Positions 53,609-62,468 of a DNA stretch of 64,000 nucleotides are shown here, in pieces. Made by a program: the position numbers and the translations under genes. The notes below the pieces were generated by a model. It saw only the letters and a list, made by a program, of their open reading frames with translations, was not told the origin of the DNA and ran no database searches. The stretch's first letter is position 1. Each line of letters starts with the position of its first letter. Origin of the DNA: Dyadobacter jiangsuensis (GTDB lineage Bacteria; Bacteroidota; Bacteroidia; Cytophagales; Spirosomataceae); assembly GCF_003014695.1 (NCBI RefSeq), contig NZ_PYAS01000013.1:1-64000 (forward strand), written 5' to 3'.

Positions 53609-53898
53609 GTCAGGGATTGTCAAGAGTAGTCATGTATTGTCAGGGATTGTCAAGAGTAGTCATGTATTGTCAGGTGTTGTCAAGAGTAGTCATGTATTGT
53701 CAAGTGTAGTCAGGTGTTGTCATGTATTGTCAAGTGTAGTCAGGTCTGGTTGTTTATGTGGGCCAAACTTATTCATTTTCCGCTACACCTGACAATACTT
53801 GACCATTCATGACTACAAATGACAATACCTGACCATTCATGACTACAATGACAATACTTGACCACCCCTGACTACAAATGACTACGTTTGACTATTCC
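53609..53898. repeat. Two-armed array of 10-bp-phased GTCA units
   Basis: The left arm (53609-53748) has 14 consecutive 10-bp units each beginning GTCA, many arranged as a 30-bp super-unit (GTCAGGGATT, GTCAAGAGTA, GTCATGTATT). The right arm (53790-53898) has 11 units beginning TGAC, ten of them exactly 10 bp and one of 9 bp (TGACAATACT, TGACCATTCA, TGACTACAAA). Since TGAC is the complement of GTCA, the arms are inverted around a 41-bp centre (53749-53789). The right arm runs into the last codons of iolG. Confidence 0.9.
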
Positions 53899-54929
53899 TG
53901 AACCGCCGCTGCATATTGTAGCACCTCGTCCAGTTTCACGCTTCTCCCTTCGGTAAGCGACTTCATAGCAGCGATACCGATGGCCGTCGCCATCAGACCG
54001 TCGTGTGCATCCACAGGCGAAGGAGTATCTTTCAACACGCAATCGATGAATGTTTTAAGGCATACGCGGTAGGCTGTTTCATACCTTTCCAGGAAGAAAT
54101 GCAGCGGGAGCGAGCTATGGCCGCCATTGCTGTCAAAATGAATGAGCGTATCGGTGGTATTGTTCTCCGCTTTTGCCATGCCTTTCGAGCCGAAGATTTC
54201 CAGGCGCTGGTCGTAGCCGTAGACAGCCTTTCGGCTATTATCGATAACGCCAATCGCACCGTTTTCGAAGGTCAATACGATCACCGCCGTATCGATATCA
54301 CCAAACTCCTTAATCTCCGGATGAATGAGCGCATCGCCTTTCACGAATACTTCTTTTACTTCGCTTCCGACAATGTAGCGTGCCATATCGAAGTCATGGA
54401 TCGACATATCGAGGAAAATCCCGCCCGAAACTTTCAGGTATTCCACCGGCGGCGGTGCCGGGTCGCGACTCGTGATGCGGAGGATATGCGGCTCGCCGAT
54501 TTTTTCGTTGGCGACCAAATGCCTTACGTTCATGAAGTTGGCGTCGAAACGGCGGTTAAAGCCGAGCATCAGCTTCACGTTATTATCCGAAACCGCCTTT
54601 TCAGCGGCCTGGATCGCTTCCAGCGTTACGTCCAGGGGTTTTTCACAAAAAACATGCTTTCCTTTTTCAGCGGCGGCTACGGTGTAGGGCACGTGAAAAG
54701 GTGTGGGCGAACAGATAATCACCGCTTCCACATCGGGGTGGTTGATCACGTCGTAGGCATCCGTTACGACCTCGGGAACACCCAGGTCACGGGCGAATGC
54801 GTGTGCAGTAGGCGAGAGGTCGGAAGCGATGATTACTTCCGCATCCGGCATATGGTGCACCAGGTTGCTAAGGTGGATCTGGCCAATCCGGCCGAGTCCG
54901 ATCACACCGGTTTTGAGTTTTTTTGTCAT
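53892..54929 (-). CDS. iolG: Inositol 2-dehydrogenase, Gfo/Idh/MocA family
   Basis: A 345-residue NAD-dependent dehydrogenase that oxidises myo-inositol to 2-keto-inositol in the cytoplasm. Translation begins at ATG 54929 (MTKKLKTGVIGLGRIGQIH); a TTG two codons upstream is not needed. The GxGxxG loop (GLGRIG) is intact. EKP is in VFCEKPLDVT, and the catalytic DxxxH region is GGIFLDMSIHDFDMARYI. It has no export signal, unlike the exported family member at 31030-32370. The final codons overlap the repeat array. Confidence 0.93.
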   Translation of the reverse strand: MTKKLKTGVIGLGRIGQIHLSNLVHHMPDAEVIIASDLSPTAHAFARDLGVPEVVTDAYDVINHPDVEAVIICSPTPFHVPYTVAAAEKGKHVFCEKPLDVTLEAIQAAEKAVSDNNVKLMLGFNRRFDANFMNVRHLVANEKIGEPHILRITSRDPAPPPVEYLKVSGGIFLDMSIHDFDMARYIVGSEVKEVFVKGDALIHPEIKEFGDIDTAVIVLTFENGAIGVIDNSRKAVYGYDQRLEIFGSKGMAKAENNTTDTLIHFDSNGGHSSLPLHFFLERYETAYRVCLKTFIDCVLKDTPSPVDAHDGLMATAIGIAAMKSLTEGRSVKLDEVLQYAAAVQE

Positions 54930-54955
54930 CGTCAAAAGTTGCGAGCGAGTTGCAT

Positions 54956-55055
54956 CCGCCGACTTTAGTCGGCGGTCAAAGATTTAGAAAAGATTATTGA
55001 AAAGATTTATTTATAAAATTCTTGGTCATCCCTTGCCGTCGACTTAAGTCGACGG
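54956..55055. repeat. Pair of REP-like hairpins in the iolA-iolG gap
   Basis: Two 20-bp hairpins, 54956-54975 (stem CCGCCGAC, loop TTTA) and 55036-55055 (stem CCGTCGAC, loop TTAA), differ in the fourth stem pair by a compensatory C-G to T-A change. They lie between iolA and iolG. A degenerate run of AGAATTGAT-like units (about 55056-55105) follows. Confidence 0.8.
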
Positions 55056-55111
55056 GAATTGATTAGAATTGATAGATTAGAATTGAATTGATAGAATTGA
55101 ATTTTTTGATT

Positions 55112-56578
55112 CTAAAATTTCCTATTCCATTCTTTCAGCCAGCGCTCGATCACAACTTTGGTCTGTGTAAAGAACTCGACGGCGTGTTTGCCCTGGCCGT
55201 GGAGGTCGCCGTAGAAGCTATCCTTCCAGCCTGAGAACGGGAATTGCGCCACGGGAGCGGCTACACCTATGTTGATACCAATATTACCCGCCTCGGCTTC
55301 GTGGCGGAAACGACGCGCGTTCAAACCGCTGCTGGTGAAAATGCAGGCCATGTTGCCGTACTTGCCGGAGTTGATAAAGCGGATCGCTTCGTCGATGGTA
55401 TTAATATGTACAAGGCTCAGTACCGGCCCGAAAATTTCGGTGGCGGCCAGCTCGCCGTCCAGTGGAATGTCTTCAATGATGGTAGGGGCGATGAAGTTAC
55501 CGTTTTCGTAGCCATCGATTTTCGTATTGCGCCCGTCTACCAGCAAGCGGCCTCCTTCGTGCAAGCCTTTGTCGATCAGGCTGTGTACACGGTTTTTGCT
55601 TTCCGCGGTGATCACGGGGCCCATTAATACATCTGAGTCCAGACCAAAGCCTGTTTTGCGGTTTCTGGCCGATTCCACGAGGCTTTCGGTGATGTCCTTG
55701 TGCTCGCCCACGGTAATGATCGTCGAGGCAGCCAGGCATCGTTGGCCGGCGCAGCCGTAAACGCTGTCGATCACGATCTGGGAAGTCATATCGATATCGG
55801 CGTCCGGCAGTACGATCACGGGGTTTTTGGCGCCGCCCTGTGCCTGCACACGCTTGCCATTGGCCGAGCCCTTGGCATACACATAACGGGCTACATTGGA
55901 AGAACCCACGAAGCTGATCCCTTTGATCACCGGGTGTTCGAGGATAGCGTCCACCGTTTCACGTGCGCCTTGCACGAGGTTGAGTACGCCTTTGGGAAGG
56001 TCCAGTTTTTCCATTAATCCGACGATCTTAGTCATCGTCAGCGGTACCTTTTCCGAGGGTTTGATAATGTAGCTGTTTCCGCAGGCAAGTGCGTAAGGAA
56101 GGAACCAGAACGTGATCATACCCGGGAAGTTGAATGGAGCAATACACGCACACGGGCCCAGCGGCTGGCGGATCATGTATTCGTCGATACCTTTGGCGAT
56201 ATCTTCCGAAAACTCGCCCTGGATGAGCGTGGGCATACCGCAGGCGTTTTCCACGTTCTCGATCGCACGCACCATCTCAGCTTTTGCCTCTATGAACGTC
56301 TTACCCGATTCGAGGGTGATGGTTCGCGCGATGTCGTCGGCGTTGTCTTCGAGGATTGTTTTAAGTTTAAACAAATATTGTACACGCTTCGAAACCGGCG
56401 TATTTCTCCATTCCTGAAAACCTTCCTGGGCAGCCGCTGCGGCATCGGCAACATCCTGTGCCGTTCCGTATGGGACCTGCGCCAATACTTCCTGCGTGGC
56501 AGGGTTCAGCACATCCACAAAATGGCTTGAATGGCTGTCGACCCAGCGGCCGTTGATGTAATTCTGTAATTTTTCCAT
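55112..56578 (-). CDS. iolA: Methylmalonate/malonate-semialdehyde dehydrogenase (CoA-acylating)
   Basis: A 488-residue aldehyde dehydrogenase that turns malonate semialdehyde, NAD and CoA into acetyl-CoA and CO2, the last step of inositol breakdown. Family marks are MEKLQNYINGRWVDS at the start, PLGPCACIAPFNFPGMITFWFLPYALACGN, SFVGSSNVARYVY (NAD site), and the catalytic cysteine in YGCAGQRCLA. The C-terminal GWKDSFYGDLHGQGKHAVEFFTQTK is highly typical of MmsA/IolA. The length is normal. It starts 14 bp after the iolC stop. Confidence 0.96.
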   Translation of the reverse strand: MEKLQNYINGRWVDSHSSHFVDVLNPATQEVLAQVPYGTAQDVADAAAAAQEGFQEWRNTPVSKRVQYLFKLKTILEDNADDIARTITLESGKTFIEAKAEMVRAIENVENACGMPTLIQGEFSEDIAKGIDEYMIRQPLGPCACIAPFNFPGMITFWFLPYALACGNSYIIKPSEKVPLTMTKIVGLMEKLDLPKGVLNLVQGARETVDAILEHPVIKGISFVGSSNVARYVYAKGSANGKRVQAQGGAKNPVIVLPDADIDMTSQIVIDSVYGCAGQRCLAASTIITVGEHKDITESLVESARNRKTGFGLDSDVLMGPVITAESKNRVHSLIDKGLHEGGRLLVDGRNTKIDGYENGNFIAPTIIEDIPLDGELAATEIFGPVLSLVHINTIDEAIRFINSGKYGNMACIFTSSGLNARRFRHEAEAGNIGINIGVAAPVAQFPFSGWKDSFYGDLHGQGKHAVEFFTQTKVVIERWLKEWNRKF

Positions 56579-56592
56579 TTGTATTTTAAAAC

Positions 56593-57600
56593 TTATAATC
56601 CTCCGTATCCTTTCACAAACTCCATTACCTCGTCATAGGCCGGCATGAAATTCGCGCAGCCTTCGCGCGTGACGATGATTGCCCCGCATGCATTGCCCAT
56701 TCTCACACTTTTGTATAAATCCCAGCCTCGCAGCAGCCCGAACGAAAAGCCGGCGCAGAAAGCGTCGCCCGCCCCGAGCACATTCAGTACCTCCACCGGG
56801 AAACCGGGTACTTTCACTTCTTCCTTACCTGGTTGGAAGATCGACGCACCGTCTTTGCCGCGCTTTACCACCAGTGTTTCCACACCCGAATTCAGGATTT
56901 CGTTGATTGCACTCTCAATATTTCCCCGGATTTCGGGTGCTGATATTTGCTGGTGTTTAATGAGGAGCTGCTCTTTGTCGGTCAAAAAGGTGGCGAGAAT
57001 CTCCTCCTCGGTTCCCACCACTATATTGAAGCTGCTCAATGCCGCACGGATGGTCACGCCGAATGCACGCGGGTCGAACCACTGGTCGGCGCGGAAATCG
57101 ATGTCGAGGAGGCGGGTAACCCCGTTTTTCTTCGCCAGTTCCAGCGCGTAGAACATCGCCGTACGGCTGGGATCTTTGCTGAATGCGGTCCCCGAGAATG
57201 CGGCAGCCTTGAAATCCTGGAACGGTATGGCGGATACGTGATCGATATTCAGGTTGATATCCGCGCAGTTTTCGCGGTAATATACCAGCGGGAAACGGTC
57301 GGGCGGCTCGATGCCGAGCACGACTGCCGAGCTTCGCGTGCCCTCGATGGTTGGTACCCATTCTGTAACAATACCCTCGTTGTCAAGAAAATGCTTGATG
57401 AAATTCCCGACCTGGTCGTTGCCGATACCAGTCAGAATAGCCGTTTCCAGGCCCAGCCGGCGGCTTCCGGTAGCAATATTGAGCGGACAGCCGCCCACAA
57501 ATGCATTGAATGCCTCGATTTTTTCAAAAGGGCTGCCCACGTTGGCCGAGTAGAGGTCAATGGACGAGCGGCCAAGGGTAAGAAGATCGTATTTGCGCAT
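56593..57600 (-). CDS. iolC: 5-Dehydro-2-deoxygluconokinase
   Basis: A 335-residue PfkB-family sugar kinase that phosphorylates 2-deoxy-5-keto-D-gluconate. The N-terminal signature DLLTLGRSSIDLYSANVG and VGGCPLNIATGSRRLGL are typical of IolC. The anion hole and catalytic Asp are in VLNVLGAGDAFCAGFSFGLL. The length is normal, with no fused aldolase-like domain as in some proteobacterial IolC proteins. It lies 21 bp after iolB. Confidence 0.95.
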   Translation of the reverse strand: MRKYDLLTLGRSSIDLYSANVGSPFEKIEAFNAFVGGCPLNIATGSRRLGLETAILTGIGNDQVGNFIKHFLDNEGIVTEWVPTIEGTRSSAVVLGIEPPDRFPLVYYRENCADINLNIDHVSAIPFQDFKAAAFSGTAFSKDPSRTAMFYALELAKKNGVTRLLDIDFRADQWFDPRAFGVTIRAALSSFNIVVGTEEEILATFLTDKEQLLIKHQQISAPEIRGNIESAINEILNSGVETLVVKRGKDGASIFQPGKEEVKVPGFPVEVLNVLGAGDAFCAGFSFGLLRGWDLYKSVRMGNACGAIIVTREGCANFMPAYDEVMEFVKGYGGL

Positions 57601-57621
57601 GTTGGTGGTTATTTGAAACGT

Positions 57622-58485
57622 CTATCCGTTCATTTCGGCAGTGACGATCGGTAATCGTGGATCGGCACCCTTCCAGGTTCCGTAAATCCAGTCGTGGTCG
57701 GGGTCGGACGTGTTGGCAAGCGACTGGTCGCTTCCGGCGAGGAAATTCAGGTAATACACATTGTAGCCGTGGCCAGCCACTACCGGATGGTAACCTTTGG
57801 GAACGAGCACCGCTTCGTTGTTTTTCACGCGGATAATCTCGTCGAGCGAGCGGTCTTCCGTATAAACCTGCTGGATCGCGTAGCCCTGCGGTTTATCGAT
57901 TTTATAGAAATAGATTTCTTCGAGATTCGCTTCCAGCAAAGTTCCGTCCTCTGCTACTTTGCGCTCGTCGTGCTTGTGTGCGGGGAACGAGCTCCAATTG
58001 CCCGAAGGCGTGTACACTTCCACGCAAACGATCTTGTGGCAGCCGAAGCCCGGTTCGAGCAGGCTGTTGATCTGGCGGTTGGCATTATCACCGCCGCGGT
58101 ATTCAATCGCCGCTTCCTCGGGGCGTTTCATGCGCGGCGGATGATCTTCGTCTGACAGCACTTTGCAGATCGCAATGTCCGTACCCGGAGACTGGGCCGT
58201 AAGGACAAACGGCGTGCGGCGCGAGAGGTACATCGCATGTCCGATCCCGCTGAATACGTCCTTGCGGCCATTGCCCGTTTCCCAGACCTGCCCGGCGGCT
58301 TCTACTTTGAAATTTCCGCCCAGCAGCGCAAAGCAATATTCATATTCACCCGTATCTCCCACGATTTGTTCGCCTGCTTCCAGTATTTTAGCTTCGAAGT
58401 TCAGGTACGTCCATCCGGCCTGTTCGGCGGTGAGGGAATGATAGGTCTTGTCGTGTGTTTGGGGCTTGATCAGCAGGTTACTCAT
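57622..58485 (-). CDS. iolB: 5-Deoxy-glucuronate isomerase
   Basis: A 287-residue bicupin isomerase that converts 5-deoxy-D-glucuronate into 2-deoxy-5-keto-D-gluconate. The ATG at 58485 (MSNLLIKPQTHDKTYHS) is chosen because it matches the family start; the longer frame runs into the promoter. IolB features are GWTYLNFEAKILEAGEQ, GRKDVFSGIGHAMYLSRRTPF, NWSSFPAHKHDE (metal His), and VLVPKGYHPVVAGHGYNVYYLNFLAG. It is the first gene of the operon, directly behind the LacI-controlled promoter. Confidence 0.96.
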   Translation of the reverse strand: MSNLLIKPQTHDKTYHSLTAEQAGWTYLNFEAKILEAGEQIVGDTGEYEYCFALLGGNFKVEAAGQVWETGNGRKDVFSGIGHAMYLSRRTPFVLTAQSPGTDIAICKVLSDEDHPPRMKRPEEAAIEYRGGDNANRQINSLLEPGFGCHKIVCVEVYTPSGNWSSFPAHKHDERKVAEDGTLLEANLEEIYFYKIDKPQGYAIQQVYTEDRSLDEIIRVKNNEAVLVPKGYHPVVAGHGYNVYYLNFLAGSDQSLANTSDPDHDWIYGTWKGADPRLPIVTAEMNG

Positions 58486-58509
58486 TGTGGTAAATCCATT
58501 ACATTTGCA

Positions 58510-58540
58510 CAATGATAGTGTTGTATAAATTAAACACAAA
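58510..58540 (-). promoter_or_regulatory. Probable iol operon promoter
   Basis: On the minus strand TTTG (58537-58540) is followed after exactly 19 bp by TATCATTG (58510-58517), which matches TAnnTTTG at seven of eight positions. This is the Bacteroidota -33/-7 arrangement and lies 25 bp before the iolB start. Confidence 0.7.
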
Positions 58541-58562
58541 ATGTAAATATGTTAATATCGAA

Positions 58563-58575
58563 TGCAAACGTTTGA
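58563..58575. promoter_or_regulatory. LacI-type operator
   Basis: TGCAAACGTTTGA contains the perfect palindrome CAAACGTTTG with the central CG typical of LacI/GalR-family operators. It lies 22 bp upstream of the iol -33 element and 37 bp before the regulator's start, so it can control both divergent units. Confidence 0.7.
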
Positions 58576-58611
58576 AAAAATTTCAAAGATTTAATTGCTA
58601 TATTCCAACTC

Positions 58612-59643
58612 ATGAATTCCTCACGTCCTGTTACGATCAAAGACATTGCACGCCGTTTCCGGTGCTCTCCGTCCACCGTTTCCCGCGCACTCAACGACCA
58701 TCCGGCCATCAACGAAGACACCCGTAAAAACATCCAGGAATATGCCAAAGAGGTAGGTTATCAGCGTAATGAAGTATCGCTGAGCCTGCTCAATAAAAAG
58801 ACCGCGTCGCTGGGCGTGGTAGTGCCGACGATCAGCAATTACTACGAAACGGCAGTGATCGAAGGCTTGCATACCGTGTTGCAGCCGATGGGCTACACGC
58901 TCAATATCTGTGTGACCAACGAGAGTTACCTGCTTGAAAAGGAATCATTGTCCAAGCTGCTCTCCAACCGTACGGAAGGGATATTCCTGTCGGTGTCGCA
59001 AGAGACTTATGACGCAGGTTACTACGAACATCTCGAAAGCGTAATCCAACGCAAAACCCCGCTCATTTTCATCGACCGCGAGTATGAAGATTTCGAAACA
59101 AGCCGGGCCACCGTGGACGATTATCACGGTGCATTTGCTGCGGTAGAGCATTTGATTTCAATAGGTTACAAGCAAATTGCACATTTGAAAGGCCCTAACG
59201 GTCTGACCGTGTCGGAGCAGCGTTTCAAGGGGTATATCAATTGCCTCAAAAAATATAACATGCCTATTCGCGAGGACCTGATCATCAACACAAATTTCAA
59301 CGTGGAAAGCGCTATTCTACCCACGAAGCGACTGCTCGAACTCGCATCCCCGCCCGATGCGATCTTCGGTGTGAACGATCAGGTGGCGATAGGAGCCATG
59401 CGTGTGGCCAAAGACAAAGGGCTTCGCATTCCGCAGGATATCGGACTCGTCGGATTCGACAATTCTCCCATTTCGGCCTACACTTTCCCGTCGCTTACCA
59501 CGGTTCATCGCCCGGGCCGGAAAATTGGAATGGAGGCTTCGCGTCTGTTTCTCAATCAGTTGAACGGGTCGGGGGATTTCGCGCCGGAGAGCATTGTACT
59601 GCCGTCGGAACTGGTGATCCGGGAGTCTTCGCTGCGGATTTGA
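58612..59643 (+). CDS. LacI-family transcriptional regulator, probable iol regulator
   Basis: A 343-residue DNA-binding regulator. Residues 7-55 are the LacI HTH (VTIKDIARRFRCSPSTVSRALNDHPAINEDTR), with the usual hinge helix after it. Residues ~62-343 are the periplasmic-binding-protein-like sensor domain (TASLGVVVPTISNYYE, PLIFIDREYEDFETSRATVDDYHGAF, PPDAIFGVNDQVAIGAMRVAKDKGLRIPQDIGLVGFDNSPI). It is divergent from iolB with a palindromic operator between them. The effector may be inositol or an intermediate. This is inference, but it is notable that the usual IolR-type (DeoR or RpiR) regulators are absent here. Confidence 0.9.
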   Translation: MNSSRPVTIKDIARRFRCSPSTVSRALNDHPAINEDTRKNIQEYAKEVGYQRNEVSLSLLNKKTASLGVVVPTISNYYETAVIEGLHTVLQPMGYTLNICVTNESYLLEKESLSKLLSNRTEGIFLSVSQETYDAGYYEHLESVIQRKTPLIFIDREYEDFETSRATVDDYHGAFAAVEHLISIGYKQIAHLKGPNGLTVSEQRFKGYINCLKKYNMPIREDLIINTNFNVESAILPTKRLLELASPPDAIFGVNDQVAIGAMRVAKDKGLRIPQDIGLVGFDNSPISAYTFPSLTTVHRPGRKIGMEASRLFLNQLNGSGDFAPESIVLPSELVIRESSLRI

Positions 59644-59755
59644 AGCATCCTCGGCGAATCGCTTTTTGTAAAATAAATAGTTTGTAGCTACCAGATACTT
59701 TGAAGAAATATCAATAGCTTAGCCTATCTGTAACTCTTCTATCTGATTTATTAAC

Positions 59756-62398
59756 TTGACTTTTACATTCCCTTCAATCCGACTCTTCCTGTCCGTATTG
59801 TGTGTACTTGCTATGTGCGTGGGCGAACTCCGGGCAGCTCCTCCCATTGGTATCAAACCTGTTCCTTCGTGGGTGGTGCCCGTTACGCCGGGCGGGAAGG
59901 CACCGTCCGCGAAAGACATTTCGGGAGGGTATTATCTTTCTTTTGTTGACAAGCAGGTAAACCTCGGGGTAAAGAGCACTTACCAGCGTTTCGTGCGGCA
60001 AATTGTATCCGAAAGCGGCATTCAGAACGGGTCGGAGATTTCGGTTACATTCGATCCGGCTTACGAGCGGGTGGACTTTCATGAGGTGACTGTCTGGCGG
60101 GCAGGGCAACGCATTTCGCATTTGAAGCAGGGCGATTTCAAGGTTATGCCGGTGGAATCCGAGCGGCAGCGGTTCATTTACAACGGCTATCATTCTGCCT
60201 CGCTGGTGTTGAAAGACATCCGAAAGGGCGACCGGATCGACGTAGCCTATTCTACGACCGGCTGGAACCCGGTTTTCATGAACAAGTACTCGGATTTCCT
60301 CTATTTCAATGCCTATGATTACATCGCCCATATTCACAATTCCATTCTTTCACCGGCTGGCAGGGTGTTACATTTCAAGGATTTTAACAAACCTCCCGTA
60401 AGAAACAACCGGAATGCCGGTGGGAATGTGCTGTACGAATGGAATGCACTCAATGTGAAAAACAACTCCTACGACGACAATGTCCCGGGATGGTATGGCA
60501 AAGAGCCGTTAGTGCAGGTAACGGAATTCGGAACCTGGAAGGAGGTTGTCGACTGGGGGCTGAATTTCTACCAGGTACCTGCGCCTGCGGGCGCATTGAA
60601 AGCGAAGGTGGACGAATGGAAAGCACAAAGTGAGAGCACATTGGAGTTCATCGGAAAAGCTGTCCGTTTCGTTCAGGATGAGATCCGCTATCTGGGTATT
60701 GAAACCGGTGAAAATTCGCATCGGCCCCACAAACCGGAAGATGTATTTGCCCAGCGATATGGCGATTGTAAGGATAAAGTATTCCTCCTGTGTGCTATTT
60801 TGCGATCGAACGGCATCGAATGTGATCCGGTACTGGTCGATTCCTACAAACGCTCGCACGTAGACGAAAATCTGCCTTCTCCTCCGGCTTTCAATCACGT
60901 GATCGCTCGGGTACGCGTGCAGGAAAAGAGCGGTAAGGACAACGAATTCAGTTTTGCATTCATCGATGCCACGATGGCCTTGCAGGGCGGTGCGGTTCCG
61001 CAAATGTATTGCCCGCCATACGGAAAAGGCCTGCTGCTCCAAAGCGGCCAGGCTCATCTGGTCACTATTCCCGACCATAATCCAGGTAATGTCGACATTG
61101 TAGAAGACATTTATTTGCCAGCTAGCGGCGATTCGACTGCGGAAGGCAGTATACAGGTGAAAACGGCCTATTACAAAGGCGATGCCGACGATTTTAGGGC
61201 GCAGTTTCAGGAAGGAGACGTGTCGGAAATGGAAGAGCATTATCTCAATTTTTACAAAGACCTTTTCAAGCACGCCGTAGTGGAGGCTACCGATACCCTT
61301 GAATACTATGACCAACGAGAGGGCAACAGCTTTTCCCTGGTCGAGCGGTATTCTCTTAAAAATCCATGGAAGCTTGATAGCGCCACTAACAAGTTCTATT
61401 TCGACGTGTTTGGAAAGACCCTGTACACGACGTTGAACATTCTGCCGGGCCGCCCCAGGAAGGATCCTGTATCGCTTAAATTTCCGTCCGAGCAGAATTA
61501 TACGATTAACGTACATATGCCGGACGCGAGGACTATTTTGGCGGATCAATGGGAAATCAAACGCGGTTCCTACATCATCAGCTTTGAATCGAAATACCTT
61601 CCCCAAGAATATACCTGGCAGCTCAAATATCACTTCAAGACACTGAAAGACCATGTGCCGGTGTCGGAAGCCAAACAATTTAAGGCGGACATGGACAAGC
61701 TGGTCGAAAACCTTGAATATCAGTTGACGGAGCCAAAGGCCGGCGGGTTCGACTTATCCGACATTAACGGCTGGATGGTGGGGCTATTGATTGCCGTCGG
61801 CATATTTGCAGTTACGTTTTTCAAGAGGTTATATCAATATTCGCCAGGTTACCGGCACTACCATGAGTCGGAGACAATTTTGGGAGGCTGGTTGATTTTG
61901 CTGGCAATTTCCGTTGGATTTGCGCCGATGACGCTGTTGTTTCAGTTCGTGGGCCAGCAACTGCCGGTTTATGTTTCCCTGACTCACTGGAATGTGATGG
62001 AAGCCAAAGGCGTGCTCATTTCGACGGCTTACCGTGGATTACTGGTCTTCGAACTTTGCTTTAATGGTGCGATGATCGGCTATGCGGTACTGGTTGCTGT
62101 TCTATTCTTTAAAAAGCGGGATTCATTTCCGATACTCTATATCTACTATCTGGGGATCAATTTGCTGGGCGTTATTCTTGACGCCTGCCTTACCTATGCG
62201 TTGGTTGGCGATAGGGTAGCCGGCGAGCTCAACAATACAATCGTCTCAATCGGCAGGGTAATGTTTTTCTCCGCGATATGGATTCCGTACCTCATCAAGT
62301 CTTCGCGCGTGCAGCGGACATTTGTCAATACCTACGGAGATCAGCCCGTCGAAAGGGAATTGAGCGAAGGCGCGGAAGTAGCGGAGCCTTTGGAATAA
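59756..62398 (+). CDS. DUF3857/transglutaminase-like envelope protein with C-terminal membrane domain
   Basis: An 880-residue exported protein. Translation seems to begin at TTG 59756, since no ATG precedes the signal peptide (residues 1-28, ending GELRAAP). Residues ~55-270 are DUF3857 and ~285-420 a transglutaminase-like core with an intact C338 (RYGDCKDK), H381 (AFNHVIARV) and D404 (FIDAT) triad. A further beta domain follows to ~660. About five transmembrane helices lie after residue 675; the part from WLILLAISVGFAPM resembles DUF2569. Two possible roles are protein cross-linking or peptidase action in the envelope; the substrate is unknown. It is monocistronic with a terminator shared with the next gene. 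Confidence 0.85.
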   Translation: MTFTFPSIRLFLSVLCVLAMCVGELRAAPPIGIKPVPSWVVPVTPGGKAPSAKDISGGYYLSFVDKQVNLGVKSTYQRFVRQIVSESGIQNGSEISVTFDPAYERVDFHEVTVWRAGQRISHLKQGDFKVMPVESERQRFIYNGYHSASLVLKDIRKGDRIDVAYSTTGWNPVFMNKYSDFLYFNAYDYIAHIHNSILSPAGRVLHFKDFNKPPVRNNRNAGGNVLYEWNALNVKNNSYDDNVPGWYGKEPLVQVTEFGTWKEVVDWGLNFYQVPAPAGALKAKVDEWKAQSESTLEFIGKAVRFVQDEIRYLGIETGENSHRPHKPEDVFAQRYGDCKDKVFLLCAILRSNGIECDPVLVDSYKRSHVDENLPSPPAFNHVIARVRVQEKSGKDNEFSFAFIDATMALQGGAVPQMYCPPYGKGLLLQSGQAHLVTIPDHNPGNVDIVEDIYLPASGDSTAEGSIQVKTAYYKGDADDFRAQFQEGDVSEMEEHYLNFYKDLFKHAVVEATDTLEYYDQREGNSFSLVERYSLKNPWKLDSATNKFYFDVFGKTLYTTLNILPGRPRKDPVSLKFPSEQNYTINVHMPDARTILADQWEIKRGSYIISFESKYLPQEYTWQLKYHFKTLKDHVPVSEAKQFKADMDKLVENLEYQLTEPKAGGFDLSDINGWMVGLLIAVGIFAVTFFKRLYQYSPGYRHYHESETILGGWLILLAISVGFAPMTLLFQFVGQQLPVYVSLTHWNVMEAKGVLISTAYRGLLVFELCFNGAMIGYAVLVAVLFFKKRDSFPILYIYYLGINLLGVILDACLTYALVGDRVAGELNNTIVSIGRVMFFSAIWIPYLIKSSRVQRTFVNTYGDQPVERELSEGAEVAEPLE

Positions 62399-62416
62399 TA
62401 TTGGGGTGTGCCAAAC

Positions 62417-62451
62417 AAAAAGCCGGTCGGAGCATCCCCCGACCGGCTTTT
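62417..62451. terminator. Bidirectional intrinsic terminator
   Basis: A 13-bp stem (62418-62430 with 62439-62451, core GCCGGTCGG) with A-rich and T-rich flanks lies between convergent genes. Confidence 0.9.
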
Positions 62452-62468
62452 CTTTCTTTACTCAAATA

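Noticed and set aside
53349..53792. Open frame with SHVLSGIVKS-like peptide repeats
   Set aside because: It runs antisense through the start of the symporter gene into the 10-bp array; the peptide repeat is only the translation of three 10-bp units and has no start context of its own.
53609..53898. CRISPR array
   Set aside because: Units are 10 bp with no spacers, there are two inverted arms and no cas genes nearby.
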